A DNA stretch of 64,000 nucleotides from NCBI GenBank assembly GCA_045807125.1, contig JBJMHZ010000055.1, forward strand, positions 124,001 to 188,000, read 5' to 3'. Each line of letters opens with the position of its first letter. Within the stretch, counting starts at the first letter, position 1. This document shows, in pieces, positions 1 to 8,570 of the stretch. The stretch comes from JBJMHZ01 sp045807125 (GTDB lineage Bacteria > Actinomycetota > Actinomycetes > JAWWOL01). The notes beneath the pieces were generated by a model. The model made no database searches and was not told the DNA's origin. It saw only the letters and a program-made list of their open reading frames with translations. A program made the translations under genes and the position numbers.

Positions 1-50
1 GCGCCGTGCGCACCCTCGGCCGGCTCCTGCCGGAGGGCTTCGCGCCATGA
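1..50 (+). CDS. C-terminal end of an ECF sigma factor (partial)
   Basis: Only the last 15 codons are present, read from base 3 to a TGA at 48-50 (ending AVRTLGRLLPEGFAP). A tail of this kind (HRAxRxL) follows the recognition helix of region 4.2 in ECF sigma factors. The next gene encodes a membrane DUF5667 protein, a family usually found directly behind an ECF sigma gene, and this supports the call. The fragment is too short to assign a subgroup. Confidence 0.45.
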   Translation, partial: AVRTLGRLLPEGFAP

Positions 51-174
51 GCCAGCCCGTCACGAGCCCGCTGGTCATTTCGAGTCATTCCCGGCCGGTG
101 CCAGTGTCGGCGCCCCTGGTCGCCTCGTTGCACCGCTCGCAGGACCGGCCAGGCGCGGCGAGGAGGTGGACGGC

Positions 175-1518
175 ATGGTGATGCTGCCGCTCGCCCCGTG
201 GCGCCGCCGCCGCGCCGACCAGCTCGCCGCCGCGCTCGACGGCCGGGAGCGACCGCTCGACCCGCAGGTCGCCGCACTGGCCGCGCTGGCCGGGAGCCTG
301 CGCCGGCTGCCGGCCGGGCCGGCGCCGGAGTTCCGCGACCAGCTGCGCCGCCGGCTCGTCGCCGTCGCCGCCGTCTCTGCACCGGCCGCGGCGCCGGTCG
401 CGGCACCCGCCCGGCCCCGGCCGGTGACGGCACCAGCCGCCGGCCGCTGGCGGATGGCCACCGCCGCGGTGGCGGCGGTCACGCTGCTCGCCGGCGTGTC
501 GGTCGGCGCGACGACGTCGCTGCCCGGCAGCCCGCTGTACGGGCTGAAGCGGACCGCCGAGCGGGTCCAGCTCGCGGTCGCCGGCTCGGACTACGCCCGC
601 GGCGTGCGGGAGCTTCAGTTCGCCGCCTCCAGGTTGAGCGAGGTCGCCGATCTCGCCGGACGGCACGCGCTCGCCACCGGTCCTGGGCCTGCGTTGCCGG
701 GGACGGCGTCGCTCGGCTACCTCGCGACCGCGGCACCGGCCACCGCGCGGATCGCGGACGCGCTCGCGACGATGGACGACGAGACGGCCAAGGGCGCGCA
801 GTACCTCGCCCGCGACTACGAGGCCAGGCACCGCGCCGAGGCGCTGACCACGCTGCACGCGTTCAGCGTCCGCCAGTACGACCGGCTCCAGGCCCTGCTG
901 CCCGCCCTCTCGAGGCCGGCGGCCGACCGGGCGGAGCAGTCCATCGCCCGGCTCGACCTGATCGACCGCGTGATCTACCCCATCCTGCGCCAGGACGGGC
1001 TGTGCGGGCCGACCGACTGCCCGCCGCCGCTGCCGGGAGCTGCCGCCGGCGCACCGGCCACCGGCACCCGGGCACCGAGCGGGACGGGCAGCCTGCCGGG
1101 CGCGGCTCCCTCCATGCCGGCCACCGGCGGCTCGGGCAGCGGTGCGGGCAGCGGCGGCGCTGCAGCGCCGCAGCCAGCGCCCGGCTCGACCGGAGGCCTC
1201 GGCGGCCTGCTCGGTGGCGTCCTCGGCGACGGCCCGTCCGGCGGTGGCTCGGGCTCCGCCGGGTCGGGCTCGCCGGCACCGCTGCCGGTGCCGATCCCCT
1301 CGCTGCCGGTGCCGGTGCCGTCGGTGTCGCTCCCGGTGCCGGTGCCCACGCTGACCGTGCCGCTGCCGAGCCTTCCCGGCGTGACCCTCACCCCCAGCCC
1401 CACCCCGACGCCGGGCAGCTCCGGGCTCACCAGCACGCCCGCGCCCGGCGTCACCGCCTGCCTGCCTCCGCTGATCCTGGTGGGCGGCATCTGCGTCACC
1501 GTGCCCGCCCTGCCCTGA
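175..1518 (+). CDS. DUF5667 domain membrane protein, probable sigma-factor partner
   Basis: About 447 residues. A cytoplasmic N-terminal part of about 90 residues precedes one membrane segment (roughly residues 95-112) followed by LPGSPLYGLKR, the start of the DUF5667 helical domain. The last 170 residues are low complexity, rich in Gly, Pro, Ser and Val, and look like a cell-wall spacer. DUF5667 proteins commonly follow ECF sigma genes and are suspected anti-sigma or stress-sensing partners; that role is inference here. I chose ATG 175 because AGGAGG (161-166) stands eight bases upstream. A GTG at 166 and an ATG at 181 are alternatives. Confidence 0.8.
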   Translation: MVMLPLAPWRRRRADQLAAALDGRERPLDPQVAALAALAGSLRRLPAGPAPEFRDQLRRRLVAVAAVSAPAAAPVAAPARPRPVTAPAAGRWRMATAAVAAVTLLAGVSVGATTSLPGSPLYGLKRTAERVQLAVAGSDYARGVRELQFAASRLSEVADLAGRHALATGPGPALPGTASLGYLATAAPATARIADALATMDDETAKGAQYLARDYEARHRAEALTTLHAFSVRQYDRLQALLPALSRPAADRAEQSIARLDLIDRVIYPILRQDGLCGPTDCPPPLPGAAAGAPATGTRAPSGTGSLPGAAPSMPATGGSGSGAGSGGAAAPQPAPGSTGGLGGLLGGVLGDGPSGGGSGSAGSGSPAPLPVPIPSLPVPVPSVSLPVPVPTLTVPLPSLPGVTLTPSPTPTPGSSGLTSTPAPGVTACLPPLILVGGICVTVPALP

Positions 1519-1592
1519 CCCGGCCGGGCACGTACGCTGGTGCCCGCGTGCGCGGAGGAGCCGGACGAGGAGCCCAGGGAGGGGCGGCGGCA

Positions 1593-2513
1593 ATGGTGCG
1601 ACTGCGCCGGCGGGCCGACCGCCGGGCCGCGATCGTCGCCGGCGAGGCGTCGGCCGCCGCCGCGGAGGTCGAGGCGGCGCTGCATGTCCCGCCCGACCCG
1701 ACCGCCGCCGCCTTCTTCGACGTCGACAACACGATGATGATCGGCGCGTCGATGTACCACTTCGTGCGCGGCCTCGCGAGCAGGGACCTGTTCACCACCC
1801 ACGACCTGCTGCGCTTCGCCTGGCAGCAGGTCGTCTTCCGGGTCGGCGGCACCGAGCGGACGGGGCACATGACCGAGGCGAAGGAGGCGGCGCTCGCGTT
1901 CGTCGCCGGGCACAAGGTCGAGGAGATCGCCGCGCTGGGGGAGGACATCTACGACGAGCTGATGGCCGAGCGGATCTGGTCGGGCACGCGAGCGCTCGCC
2001 CAGCTGCACCTCGACCGCGGCGAGCGGGTCTGGCTCGTCACCGCCACGCCCGTGGAGCTGGCGAGGATCATCGCCAGGCGGCTGTCGCTCACCGGCGCCC
2101 TCGGCACCGTCGCCGAGAGCGTCGACGGCGTCTACACCGGCCGGCTGGTGGGCGAGATCCTGCACGGCGAGGCCAAGGCAGAGGCGATCCGTGCGCTCGC
2201 CGAGCGCGAGGACCTCGACCTGTCGCGGTGCACCGCGTACAGCGACTCGGCCAACGACATCCCGATGCTCTCCCTCGTGGGGCACGCAGTGGCCGTCAAC
2301 CCCGACCCGGAGCTGCGCAAGGTCGCCCGCCAGCGCGGCTGGGCGGTCCGCGACTTCCGCACCGCCCGCCGCACGGCCCGGATCGCCGTGCCGGCCGCGG
2401 CCGGTGGCGGTGCGCTCGCGGGAGCGATCGTCGCGACGGTCACCCTTCGCCGTCACTGGCTGGGCCGACGTACCCTAACGACGCAGCTGCGGCGGACGAA
2501 GGAGGGGCTGTGA
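1593..2513 (+). CDS. HAD-IB family phosphatase (SerB1-like)
   Basis: 306 residues of the haloacid dehalogenase superfamily, subclass IB, which includes phosphoserine phosphatase-like enzymes. Motif I is FFDVDNT with the nucleophile Asp43 and Asp45. Motif II is the Thr in VTATPVE (about 150), the motif III Lys lies in HGEAK, and motif IV is SDSANDIP (217-224). A C-terminal hydrophobic stretch (about 264-286) may anchor the protein. It sits in the same neighbourhood as mycobacterial serB1, with the acyltransferase and epimerase below. The substrate is uncertain, since SerB1-type proteins are not proven serine-biosynthetic enzymes. ATG 1593 is preferred over the much longer open frame. The gene overlaps the next by four bases. 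Confidence 0.85.
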   Translation: MVRLRRRADRRAAIVAGEASAAAAEVEAALHVPPDPTAAAFFDVDNTMMIGASMYHFVRGLASRDLFTTHDLLRFAWQQVVFRVGGTERTGHMTEAKEAALAFVAGHKVEEIAALGEDIYDELMAERIWSGTRALAQLHLDRGERVWLVTATPVELARIIARRLSLTGALGTVAESVDGVYTGRLVGEILHGEAKAEAIRALAEREDLDLSRCTAYSDSANDIPMLSLVGHAVAVNPDPELRKVARQRGWAVRDFRTARRTARIAVPAAAGGGALAGAIVATVTLRRHWLGRRTLTTQLRRTKEGL

Positions 2514-3532
2514 ACGGATCTGTGTCCACCGAGCCGGCGATGGCGCTCGTGCGGCCGGACGTCCTGCCGCCGAAGAACGCGCCCTGCTGGTGCGGCAGCG
2601 GCCGCCGCTACAAGAACTGCCACCGCCTCGCCGATGTCAACCCGGCCGCGGCTGCGCGCGCAGCGGCGCGCGCGGTGTCGGCGCGGCGGGTGCGGCCCGG
2701 CCGCATCGGGCCGCCGCGACCGGTGCCGGCGCACATCGCCCGCCCGCCGTACATCGCCACGGGCGGGAACCCCCGCGGCCGCGGGTCGGCCGCGCCGAAG
2801 CCGCCCGAGGTGATCGAACGCATGCGCCACGCCGGGCAGGCCGCGGCGCAGGTGCTGCAGGTGCTCGGCGCCGCCGTGCGCCCCGGCATCACCACCGACG
2901 ACCTCGACGGGCTCTGCCACGACGAGTGCATCAAGCGCGGCGGCTACCCCTCGCCGCTGGGCTACCGCGGCTACCCGAAGAGCCTGTGCACGTCGGTCAA
3001 CGAGGTCATCTGCCACGGCATCCCCGACTCGACCCAGCTGCGCGAGGGCGACATCGTCAACTGCGACGTGACGATCTACCTCGACGGCGTCCACGGCGAC
3101 ACCAACGCCACCTTCCTCGTCGGCGAGGTGGACGAGGTCAGCGCGCGGCTCGTGCAGGTCACCAGGGAGTGCCTCGACCGCGGCATCGCGGCGGTGCGCC
3201 CCGGCATCGAGGTGCGCGAGATCGGCCGCGCGATCCAGGCCCACGCCGAGGGCAACGGCTTCGGGGTGGTCCGCGACTTCATCGGCCACGGCATCGGCGA
3301 GCAGTTCCACGCCGAGCCGCAGATCCCGCACTACGACCACCCTGGCGCCAGGATGCGGCTCGAGCCGGGCATGACGTTCACCATCGAGCCGATGATCACG
3401 GTCGGCTCGTACGGCGTGCGGATGTGGGACGACGGCTGGACGGCGGTCACCGACGACTGGTCGCGCACCGCCCAGTTCGAGCACACCATCGTCGTCACCG
3501 ACGACGGCGCCGAGATCCTCACCCTTCCGTAG
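2510..3532 (+). CDS. map: Methionine aminopeptidase type I with N-terminal SEC-C zinc motif
   Basis: 340 residues, starting at a GTG that overlaps the preceding TGA (GTGA). It removes the initiator Met from nascent proteins. Residues 25-38 form a SEC-C motif (PCWCGSGRRYKNCH), which binds zinc and probably helps ribosome docking. The catalytic pita-bread domain starts near residue 95. Its metal ligands are visible: Asp186 and Asp197 (CDVTIYLDGVHGDTN), His260 (IGHGIGE), Glu293 (TIEPM) and Glu324 (FEHTI). All are intact, so the enzyme should be active. Actinobacteria often carry a second map gene beside secY; this one is the extended copy. Confidence 0.95.
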   Translation: MNGSVSTEPAMALVRPDVLPPKNAPCWCGSGRRYKNCHRLADVNPAAAARAAARAVSARRVRPGRIGPPRPVPAHIARPPYIATGGNPRGRGSAAPKPPEVIERMRHAGQAAAQVLQVLGAAVRPGITTDDLDGLCHDECIKRGGYPSPLGYRGYPKSLCTSVNEVICHGIPDSTQLREGDIVNCDVTIYLDGVHGDTNATFLVGEVDEVSARLVQVTRECLDRGIAAVRPGIEVREIGRAIQAHAEGNGFGVVRDFIGHGIGEQFHAEPQIPHYDHPGARMRLEPGMTFTIEPMITVGSYGVRMWDDGWTAVTDDWSRTAQFEHTIVVTDDGAEILTLP

Positions 3533-3606
3533 CGGGGCGGTTCGCCAGCGGTAGTGGCGGGTATTCGTACGTACGTTCGAATCCCGAGCCGCACGGAGGC
3601 GCCGCG

Positions 3607-3798
3607 ATGACCGACCGCACGCCGGAGAAGGATCCGCAGGACTGGGTCACCGGGGACGAGCCGATGACGGGGCCGCAGGAGTCCTACCTCGGCACGCTGG
3701 CCCGCGAGGCCGGCGAGGAGGCCCCGGACGACCTCACCAAGGCGCAGGCGTCGGAGCTGATCGACGAGCTCCAGGAGCGCACCGGCCGGGGCCGGTAG
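3607..3798 (+). CDS. DUF3072 family small protein
   Basis: 63 residues, acidic and without membrane segments. It matches the DUF3072 pattern: a polar N-terminus, then MTGPQESYLGTLAREAGEE and a short helical segment TKAQASELIDELQERTG. The TKAxASxxIDxLQ part resembles the helical motif that recurs in small actinobacterial proteins. The function is unknown. GGAGG stands about eight bases before the ATG. It follows map by 74 bases and ends at a convergent junction. Confidence 0.8.
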   Translation: MTDRTPEKDPQDWVTGDEPMTGPQESYLGTLAREAGEEAPDDLTKAQASELIDELQERTGRGR

Positions 3799-3812
3799 GC
3801 GAGATCGCCGAA

Positions 3813-3837
3813 GCGCCCTGCGAGATCGCGCAGGCGC
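3813..3837. terminator. Possible bidirectional terminator hairpin
   Basis: An imperfect inverted repeat, GCGCCCTGCG against CGCAGGCGC with one unpaired base, lies between two convergent genes. There is no clear T-run on either strand, so it is only a candidate. Confidence 0.35.
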
Positions 3838-3839
3838 GC

Positions 3840-4397
3840 TCAGGCGCGGACGGTGAACCGGATGACGGCGCCGCGCCGCCCGCGCGGGCGGGGATCACCG
3901 TTGACCACCACGTCGACCGATGCCGCGTCGCCGATCACCACGTGGAGCACGGCGCCGTCGAACGTGCGCGTGGCCCCGCGCCGCAGCAGCGCGTCGAAGA
4001 TCCGGTGACCGCGCGCGTCGCTCACCGTCAGCCAGCTGTTGCCGCGGTCGGCCCGTACGAGCAGGGTCGGGGGCTTCTTCGCGGGCGGCGCCGAGGTGGT
4101 CGTGGCCGGCGCCGGTGACGACGTGGCGGTCGAGGCCGGCGAGCTGACCGACGGCGAGGCGCTCGGGGCCGGCGTGGTGGGTGCGGCCGGTGCGCTCGTC
4201 CGGGCCGTCGGCGAGGTGCCGCTCGCGCTCCGGTCGCCGTCGCCGCCGCCGGACAGCAGGATCGGCAGGATCACCGCGAGCGCGATGACGGCCGCGACCA
4301 CCCCGGTGATCGCGAGCATCCGGTTGCGGTGGCTCGCGTCAGCGGGTGCTTGGCGCGCCGGTGCTGCGCGCCGGTGACGTCCGGCCATGCGGGTCAT
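3840..4397 (-). CDS. Membrane protein with RodZ C-terminal (DUF4115)-like domain
   Basis: 185 residues. A basic N-terminus is followed by one membrane segment (about 27-48, ITGVVAAVIALAVILPILL). Then comes a Ser/Thr/Pro/Ala spacer of about 60 residues and a compact beta-rich C-terminal domain (about 110-185, LLVRADRGNSWLTVSDARG). The pattern LxVxAxxxxSWLxVxDxxG is typical of the extracytoplasmic DUF4115 domain of RodZ. The cytoplasmic HTH that RodZ carries is absent, so it is not RodZ itself. It is likely an envelope protein of unknown partner. Confidence 0.65.
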   Translation of the reverse strand: MTRMAGRHRRAAPARQAPADASHRNRMLAITGVVAAVIALAVILPILLSGGGDGDRSASGTSPTARTSAPAAPTTPAPSASPSVSSPASTATSSPAPATTTSAPPAKKPPTLLVRADRGNSWLTVSDARGHRIFDALLRRGATRTFDGAVLHVVIGDAASVDVVVNGDPRPRGRRGAVIRFTVRA

Positions 4398-4462
4398 TGT
4401 GGCCCACCCGCCTCAGGAGTCACAGGTGCGCCGCGCGCTGTACCGCGAGCGGGCCGGCCGCG

Positions 4463-5125
4463 TCAGGAGCGGGACCGGCGCTGCGCCCACTCCCGCACGT
4501 GCGGCGGCACCTCGTGGCCGGCCGGCACCGCCGGGTCGGGCTCCGGCGCCCCGGCCACCAGCGTCAGCGGCACCACGCCGGCCCAGAGGGGCAGCGCCTG
4601 GTCGTCGGCGTCGTCGTGCGGCGGGCCGACCCTGACCTTCGCCGAGCTCTCGGTGAGCGGCAGCCGCAGCACGGTGGTGGCCTTCAGCTCCTGCGCGGTG
4701 GGCGGTCGCGAGTAGTCGAAGTGCCCCGGCGCGAGCCGCTCGGACAGGGTGCGCAGCGCGGCGAGCTTCTCGTCCTCGCCGGTGATGGCCACCGCCTCGC
4801 CGAGCACGACCACCGAGCGGTAGTTCATCGTCGAGCTGAACGTCGACCTGGCCAGCACGACGCCGTCGAGCAGCGTCACCGTGAGGCAGGCCGGCGCGCC
4901 CTCGGCCGCCAGCCGGAACAGCCGGCTCGCGCTCGAGCCGTGCACGAGCACGCCGTCGCCGGCGCGCCCGTACCCGACGGGCAGGACGTACGGCTGGCCG
5001 CCGTCGCCGACGACGCCGAGGTGGGCCACGAGCCCCTCGTCGAGCACGGCGTCGATGACGGCGCGGTCGTAGACGCCGTGCTCGGGCTCGCGGCGCACCC
5101 GCGTGCGCCCCGAGGGTGCCTCCAT
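4463..5125 (-). CDS. Pyridoxamine 5'-phosphate oxidase family (split-barrel) protein
   Basis: 220 residues. The split-barrel flavin/F420-binding fold is suggested by VDAVLDEGLVAHLGVVGDGG, then QPYVLPVGYGRAGDGVLVHG and RSVVVLGEAVAI. The pattern matches the group of actinobacterial proteins that act on F420 or flavin substrates, or bind heme, rather than true PdxH. The substrate is unknown. The start is ATG 5125, which shares one base with the stop of the acyltransferase upstream (TGATG), implying translational coupling. Confidence 0.75.
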   Translation of the reverse strand: MEAPSGRTRVRREPEHGVYDRAVIDAVLDEGLVAHLGVVGDGGQPYVLPVGYGRAGDGVLVHGSSASRLFRLAAEGAPACLTVTLLDGVVLARSTFSSTMNYRSVVVLGEAVAITGEDEKLAALRTLSERLAPGHFDYSRPPTAQELKATTVLRLPLTESSAKVRVGPPHDDADDQALPLWAGVVPLTLVAGAPEPDPAVPAGHEVPPHVREWAQRRSRS

Positions 5126-6042
5126 CAGAAGAGCACCGACCTTCGCCGCATGAGCAGCCGGTAGAGCGTCTGCTGGATGGTCTCGCGCACCTGGTCGGTG
5201 AGGTTGAGCACGAGCATGGGGTCGTCGGCGGCCGCCGCGCCGAGCGAGGCGGTCTCCACCGGCTCGCCGAACTCGATGATCCACTTGCTCGGCAGCGGGA
5301 TGGCGCCGAGCGGCCCGAGCCACGGGAACGTCGGGGTGATCGGCACGTACGGCAGGCCGAGCAGCCTGGCGAGGGTACGGGCGTTGCCGATCATCGGGTA
5401 GATCTCCTCCGCCCCGACGATCGAGCAGGGGATGATCGGTACGCCGGTGCGCAGCGCGGCCGAGACGAAGCCGCCGCGCCCGAACCGCTGGAGCTTGTAG
5501 CGCTCGCTGAACGGCTTGCCGATGCCCTTGAAGCCCTCCGGCCAGACGCCGACGAGCTCACCGGCGCGCAGCAGCCGCTCGGCATCGGCGTTGCAGGCGA
5601 GGGTGTTGCCGCTCTTGCGCGCGAGCGGGGCGACGAACGGCAGCGCGAAGACGAGGTCGGCGGCCAGCATCCGCAGGTGCCGGTGGGCCGGGTGGTGGTC
5701 GCGCAGCGCCAGCCCGGTCATCACCGCGTCGACCGGCACCGTGCCGGAGTGGTTGGCGACGACGAGGGCGGCGCCCTCCGCCGGCACGTTGTCCAGGCCG
5801 AGCGCCTCCACGCGGAACCACCGCTGGAACAGCGGCCGGAACGCGGCCAGCACGACCGTGTCGGTCAGCTCCGGGTCGAAGCCGAGCTCGTCGACCTCGT
5901 AGTCGCCGGTCAGCCGGCGGCGCAGGAAGGCAAGGCCGCCGGCCAGCGCGCGCTCCCACTCGCTCGGCTCCGGCGGGACCGACCCTGGCCGGCCGTCGCC
6001 GAGCCGCTCGCCGTCGATCGGGATCACGCGCGCCTCAGCCAT
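5125..6042 (-). CDS. Lysophospholipid acyltransferase family protein (Rv0502-like)
   Basis: 305 residues of the PlsC/LPLAT fold, likely using an acyl-CoA at the inner face of the membrane. The block VVANHSGTVPVD holds the catalytic His, but the Asp is seven residues on instead of the usual five (HX6D rather than HX4D). This wider spacing seems to be a feature of this actinobacterial subgroup. Further blocks are GVWPEGFKG and PIIPCSIVGAEEIYP. The gene overlaps the epimerase upstream by eight bases, and the same pair occurs in mycobacteria (galE2-Rv0502). The acceptor lipid is unknown. Confidence 0.82.
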   Translation of the reverse strand: MAEARVIPIDGERLGDGRPGSVPPEPSEWERALAGGLAFLRRRLTGDYEVDELGFDPELTDTVVLAAFRPLFQRWFRVEALGLDNVPAEGAALVVANHSGTVPVDAVMTGLALRDHHPAHRHLRMLAADLVFALPFVAPLARKSGNTLACNADAERLLRAGELVGVWPEGFKGIGKPFSERYKLQRFGRGGFVSAALRTGVPIIPCSIVGAEEIYPMIGNARTLARLLGLPYVPITPTFPWLGPLGAIPLPSKWIIEFGEPVETASLGAAAADDPMLVLNLTDQVRETIQQTLYRLLMRRRSVLF

Positions 6043-7078
6043 TGCCGGCCCCCGCGTACGAGGTGAGCCGCTCGCGCAGCCAGCCCTCGGCGGCCGCGAT
6101 GTCGTCGGGGGCGTAGAGGCGGCTCACGCGCGCGGCCACGAAGTCGTCGAACGCGGCGCGGGTTGACCACGCAGGCACGAAGCCGAACCGCTCGGCCAGG
6201 CGGGTGGTGTCGACGACCCGGCCGTGCCCCAGGAAGCGCAGCTGCTCGGGGGAGAAGTCGGCGAGCCCGGCCCGCCGGAAGAGCTGGCCCACGACGCTGA
6301 CGCCCGGCGCCGGCACCGGCAGCGGCACCCGCCCGGCCCGGCGGATGGCCTGCGAGAGCAGCAGGATGCCCGCGCCGCCCACGTTGTAGGTGCCCGGGTG
6401 GTCCTCGACGACCGCGCGCCGCAGCGCCTCGAGGCCGTCGTCCTCGTGGACGAGCTGGATCCGCGGGTCGAAGCCGAGCACGGTCGGCACGACCGGCATC
6501 GCGAAGTAGCGGGTGAGCGGCGTCTCGATGCGCGGCCCGATGAAGTTGGTGAAGCGCAGCATGGTGACCGCGACGTCGGGCCGGCGCCGGCCGAGGCCCC
6601 GCACGTAGCCCTCGACCTCGACCGAGTCCTTGGCGTAGCCGGAGCGCGGCAGCCCTCTCGGCTCGGACTCCTCGGTGAACAGGGCCGGATCGCGCGGGCT
6701 CGACCCGTACACCGCCGTCGTCGACTTCACCACCAGCTTGCGCAGGCCGGGCGCCTTCTGGCAGGCGGCGAGGAGCTGCATCGTGCCGATGACGTTGATC
6801 TCCTTCATCGCCGGGCGACCCCCCGCCCCGAGCGGGGTGGCGATGACGTTCATGTGGACGACGGCGTCGACCCGCTCGGCCTCGATCACCTTGGCGATGA
6901 CGGGGTTGCGGATGTCGGCCCTGACGAACTCGGCCCCGCCGATGCCGTGCTGCGGGGGCACCACGTCGACGCCGATCACGCGCTCGATCGCCGGGTCGTC
7001 GCTGAGCAGGGCGGCGAGGCGCCCGCTGAGGTAGCGGGACGCACCGGTGACGAGGACGACCCTGGGGCTCACGCTCAC
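6035..7078 (-). CDS. Extended SDR / NAD-dependent epimerase (GalE2-like)
   Basis: 347 residues. The Rossmann N-terminus is VVLVTGASRYLSGRLA, a variant of the usual TGxxGxxG loop seen in the mycobacterial GalE2 group. GFIG is absent and the catalytic block reads YAKD rather than YxxxK, so true UDP-sugar epimerase activity is doubtful. GTG 7078 is chosen; GTG 7072 is equally in frame. It lies directly behind the bS22 and HTH genes, the same order as Rv0500A-Rv0500B-Rv0501 in M. tuberculosis, and is translationally coupled to the acyltransferase. Confidence 0.8.
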   Translation of the reverse strand: MSVSPRVVLVTGASRYLSGRLAALLSDDPAIERVIGVDVVPPQHGIGGAEFVRADIRNPVIAKVIEAERVDAVVHMNVIATPLGAGGRPAMKEINVIGTMQLLAACQKAPGLRKLVVKSTTAVYGSSPRDPALFTEESEPRGLPRSGYAKDSVEVEGYVRGLGRRRPDVAVTMLRFTNFIGPRIETPLTRYFAMPVVPTVLGFDPRIQLVHEDDGLEALRRAVVEDHPGTYNVGGAGILLLSQAIRRAGRVPLPVPAPGVSVVGQLFRRAGLADFSPEQLRFLGHGRVVDTTRLAERFGFVPAWSTRAAFDDFVAARVSRLYAPDDIAAAEGWLRERLTSYAGAGNG

Positions 7079-7107
7079 CTCTCCCCCCGTCGCTCGGCCC
7101 CCCGGCC

Positions 7108-7206
7108 CTACTTCTTGTTGCGACGCTGGACGCGCGTCCTCTTCAGCAGCTTGCGGTGCTTCTTCTTCGCCATCCGCTTGCGGCGCTTCTTGATGACCGA
7201 GCCCAC
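7108..7206 (-). CDS. Ribosomal protein bS22 / AURKAIP1-COX24 domain peptide
   Basis: 32 residues, almost all basic: VGSVIKKRRKRMAKKKHR followed by KLLKRTRVQRRNKK, reading the GTG start as Met. It matches the actinobacterial bS22 peptide seen on the small ribosomal subunit of mycobacteria near the decoding centre, related to the mitochondrial COX24 domain. It sits between the HTH gene and the galE2-like gene, its usual neighbourhood. Start GTG 7206 gives the family N-terminus exactly. Confidence 0.9.
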   Translation of the reverse strand: MGSVIKKRRKRMAKKKHRKLLKRTRVQRRNKK

Positions 7207-7392
7207 GGCACGACCTACCTGTTCTGCGACTGAATCGGTTACCTGTGGCTGCCAGCGGCCCGATCGGCACCGCCACGACCGCTCCAGCCTACCCGGCGCG
7301 CACCCGCGCGCCATCGGCCGGGCGCCGCCGGGCGACGACCCGGACGATGCCCGGACGAGGGGCGGGCGGCACCGCCGCCCGCCGGCGCACCG

Positions 7393-7596
7393 TCAGCCGG
7401 CCTCGATGAAAGCGTCCCGCAGGTAGTCGTGCACCGCCTGCTCCGGCACCCGGAAGGACCGGCCCACCCGTACGGCGGGCAGCTCGCCGGAGTGGACGAG
7501 CCGGTAGACGGTCATCTTCGACACGCGCATCAGCGCGGCCACCTCTGCCACCGTCAGGAAGCTGACCTCGGGCAGAGGACGCTCGTTCTTCGCCAT
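7393..7596 (-). CDS. Excisionase/MerR-type helix-turn-helix DNA-binding protein
   Basis: 67 residues, a stand-alone winged HTH: LTVAEVAALMRVSKMTVYRL then VHSGELPAVRVGRSFRVPE. The fold is that of the excisionase/BldC superfamily. It corresponds by position to Rv0500A in mycobacteria. It probably binds direct repeats cooperatively, by analogy with BldC; its targets are unknown. ATG 7596 is the start that gives the family N-terminus; the 144 bases upstream should hold its promoter. Confidence 0.88.
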   Translation of the reverse strand: MAKNERPLPEVSFLTVAEVAALMRVSKMTVYRLVHSGELPAVRVGRSFRVPEQAVHDYLRDAFIEAG

Positions 7597-7732
7597 GACG
7601 CACCGCACCCTTGGCGCGTGTCGTGCGCCGGCTTCCCCGCCGGCGCGGCGTACCGCACGCGATTGGGTTCGAGGGTAGCGGTCAGCGGGACGGCTGTGCA
7701 TCCCAGAGTTGCCAGGGACTGGTGAGACGCAG

Positions 7733-7756
7733 GTAAAAGATCACCCGACCGGGTGA
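7733..7756 (-). terminator. Intrinsic terminator of the phosphatase-like gene
   Basis: On the minus strand a perfect seven-base hairpin with a two-base loop (TCACCCG-GT-CGGGTGA) is followed at once by TCTTTT. The right arm contains the TGA of the upstream gene, so the hairpin overlaps the last codons. This is a classical rho-independent terminator and uncouples the 7741-8544 gene from the HTH gene. Confidence 0.8.
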
Positions 7757-8544
7757 GCCCACCCGGCCAGCAGGTAGGCCGCGACCGGGCCGTAGCGCAG
7801 CGGCAGGACGTTGTCGTCGATCGGTACGGCCACCGTGACCTTGCCCTCGGCGGCGCCGACGAACAGCGCGGGGTCGTTGCAGTCGGCGAACCCCACCGTG
7901 TCGATCCCCGCCTGCCCGGCGGCGCCCGACCAGCCGTGGTCGGCGACCACCAGGTCGGGTGGCTGGTCGCCCTCGGCGGCCAGGGCGCGCAGCACCGTCT
8001 CCATCGGAAGGGGCGAGTGGGTGTGGGCGAGACCACCTCGATCGCTCAGCATGCCGACGCCGCCGAGCCAGCGGATCTCGCGGTAGCCGCTGCCCGGCAG
8101 CGGGCAGGACTGCCCCTCGGCCGGCGTCAGCACCTGGCAGCCGGCGTGCCGCAGCGCGGCCGCGACGGCGAGGTGGACGGCGCAGATGCCGCTCGGGTGA
8201 CCGGTGGCGACGACCACCCGCTCCCTGCGGGCCGCCGCCTGCTGCAGCCTGGCGGCCATCGCGTCGAGCCCGTCGAGGCAGCGGTCGGGGTCGATCGTGT
8301 CGGGGCCGGCGAGGACCGAGGGGTCCGGGGAGATGCCCACCCGCTCGGCGAGCAGCGCGAGCACCTCGCCGTGGCTCCACGGCCGGTCGAGCTCGAGCCC
8401 GAACGCGTACTCGTGGTGCCGGTCGAGCATCAGCCGGATGTTGCCGATGTTGCTCTCGCGCGGGGTCTGCACCCGCCCGGCCAGGCCGCTCATCAGCAGG
8501 TGGTCGCGCAGCTCGGCGCGGCTGGGGAGGGTGCGCACGGTCAC
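7741..8544 (-). CDS. Conserved actinobacterial protein, annotated in relatives as a phosphatase
   Basis: 267 residues, soluble. Conserved-looking blocks include TPRESNIGNIRLMLDRH, VVVATGHPSGICAVHLA, DLVVADHGWSGAAGQAG and AVPIDDNVLPLRYGPVAAYL. I recognise the family as the small actinobacterial protein usually labelled phosphatase in this neighbourhood, but I see no HAD or histidine-phosphatase motif, so the activity is unproven. The start is uncertain (GTG 8544, 8538 or 8553). It lies 26 bases behind proline dehydrogenase, so the two are probably co-transcribed, and it ends in a terminator. Confidence 0.65.
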   Translation of the reverse strand: MTVRTLPSRAELRDHLLMSGLAGRVQTPRESNIGNIRLMLDRHHEYAFGLELDRPWSHGEVLALLAERVGISPDPSVLAGPDTIDPDRCLDGLDAMAARLQQAAARRERVVVATGHPSGICAVHLAVAAALRHAGCQVLTPAEGQSCPLPGSGYREIRWLGGVGMLSDRGGLAHTHSPLPMETVLRALAAEGDQPPDLVVADHGWSGAAGQAGIDTVGFADCNDPALFVGAAEGKVTVAVPIDDNVLPLRYGPVAAYLLAGWAHPVG

Positions 8545-8570
8545 CCCGGCCACGCTACCCGCCGCCGGGG

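Noticed and set aside
85..1593. A 502-codon minus-strand frame over the DUF5667 gene
   Set aside because: Arg/Gly/Ala-rich shadow; the plus strand has a ribosome site, a membrane segment and the family domain.
3533..3606. tRNA-like segment with GTTCGAATC and an AGCGGTAGTGGC D-arm-like stretch
   Set aside because: The T-stem and acceptor arms do not pair, there is no anticodon arm and the length is short. It is a chance match.
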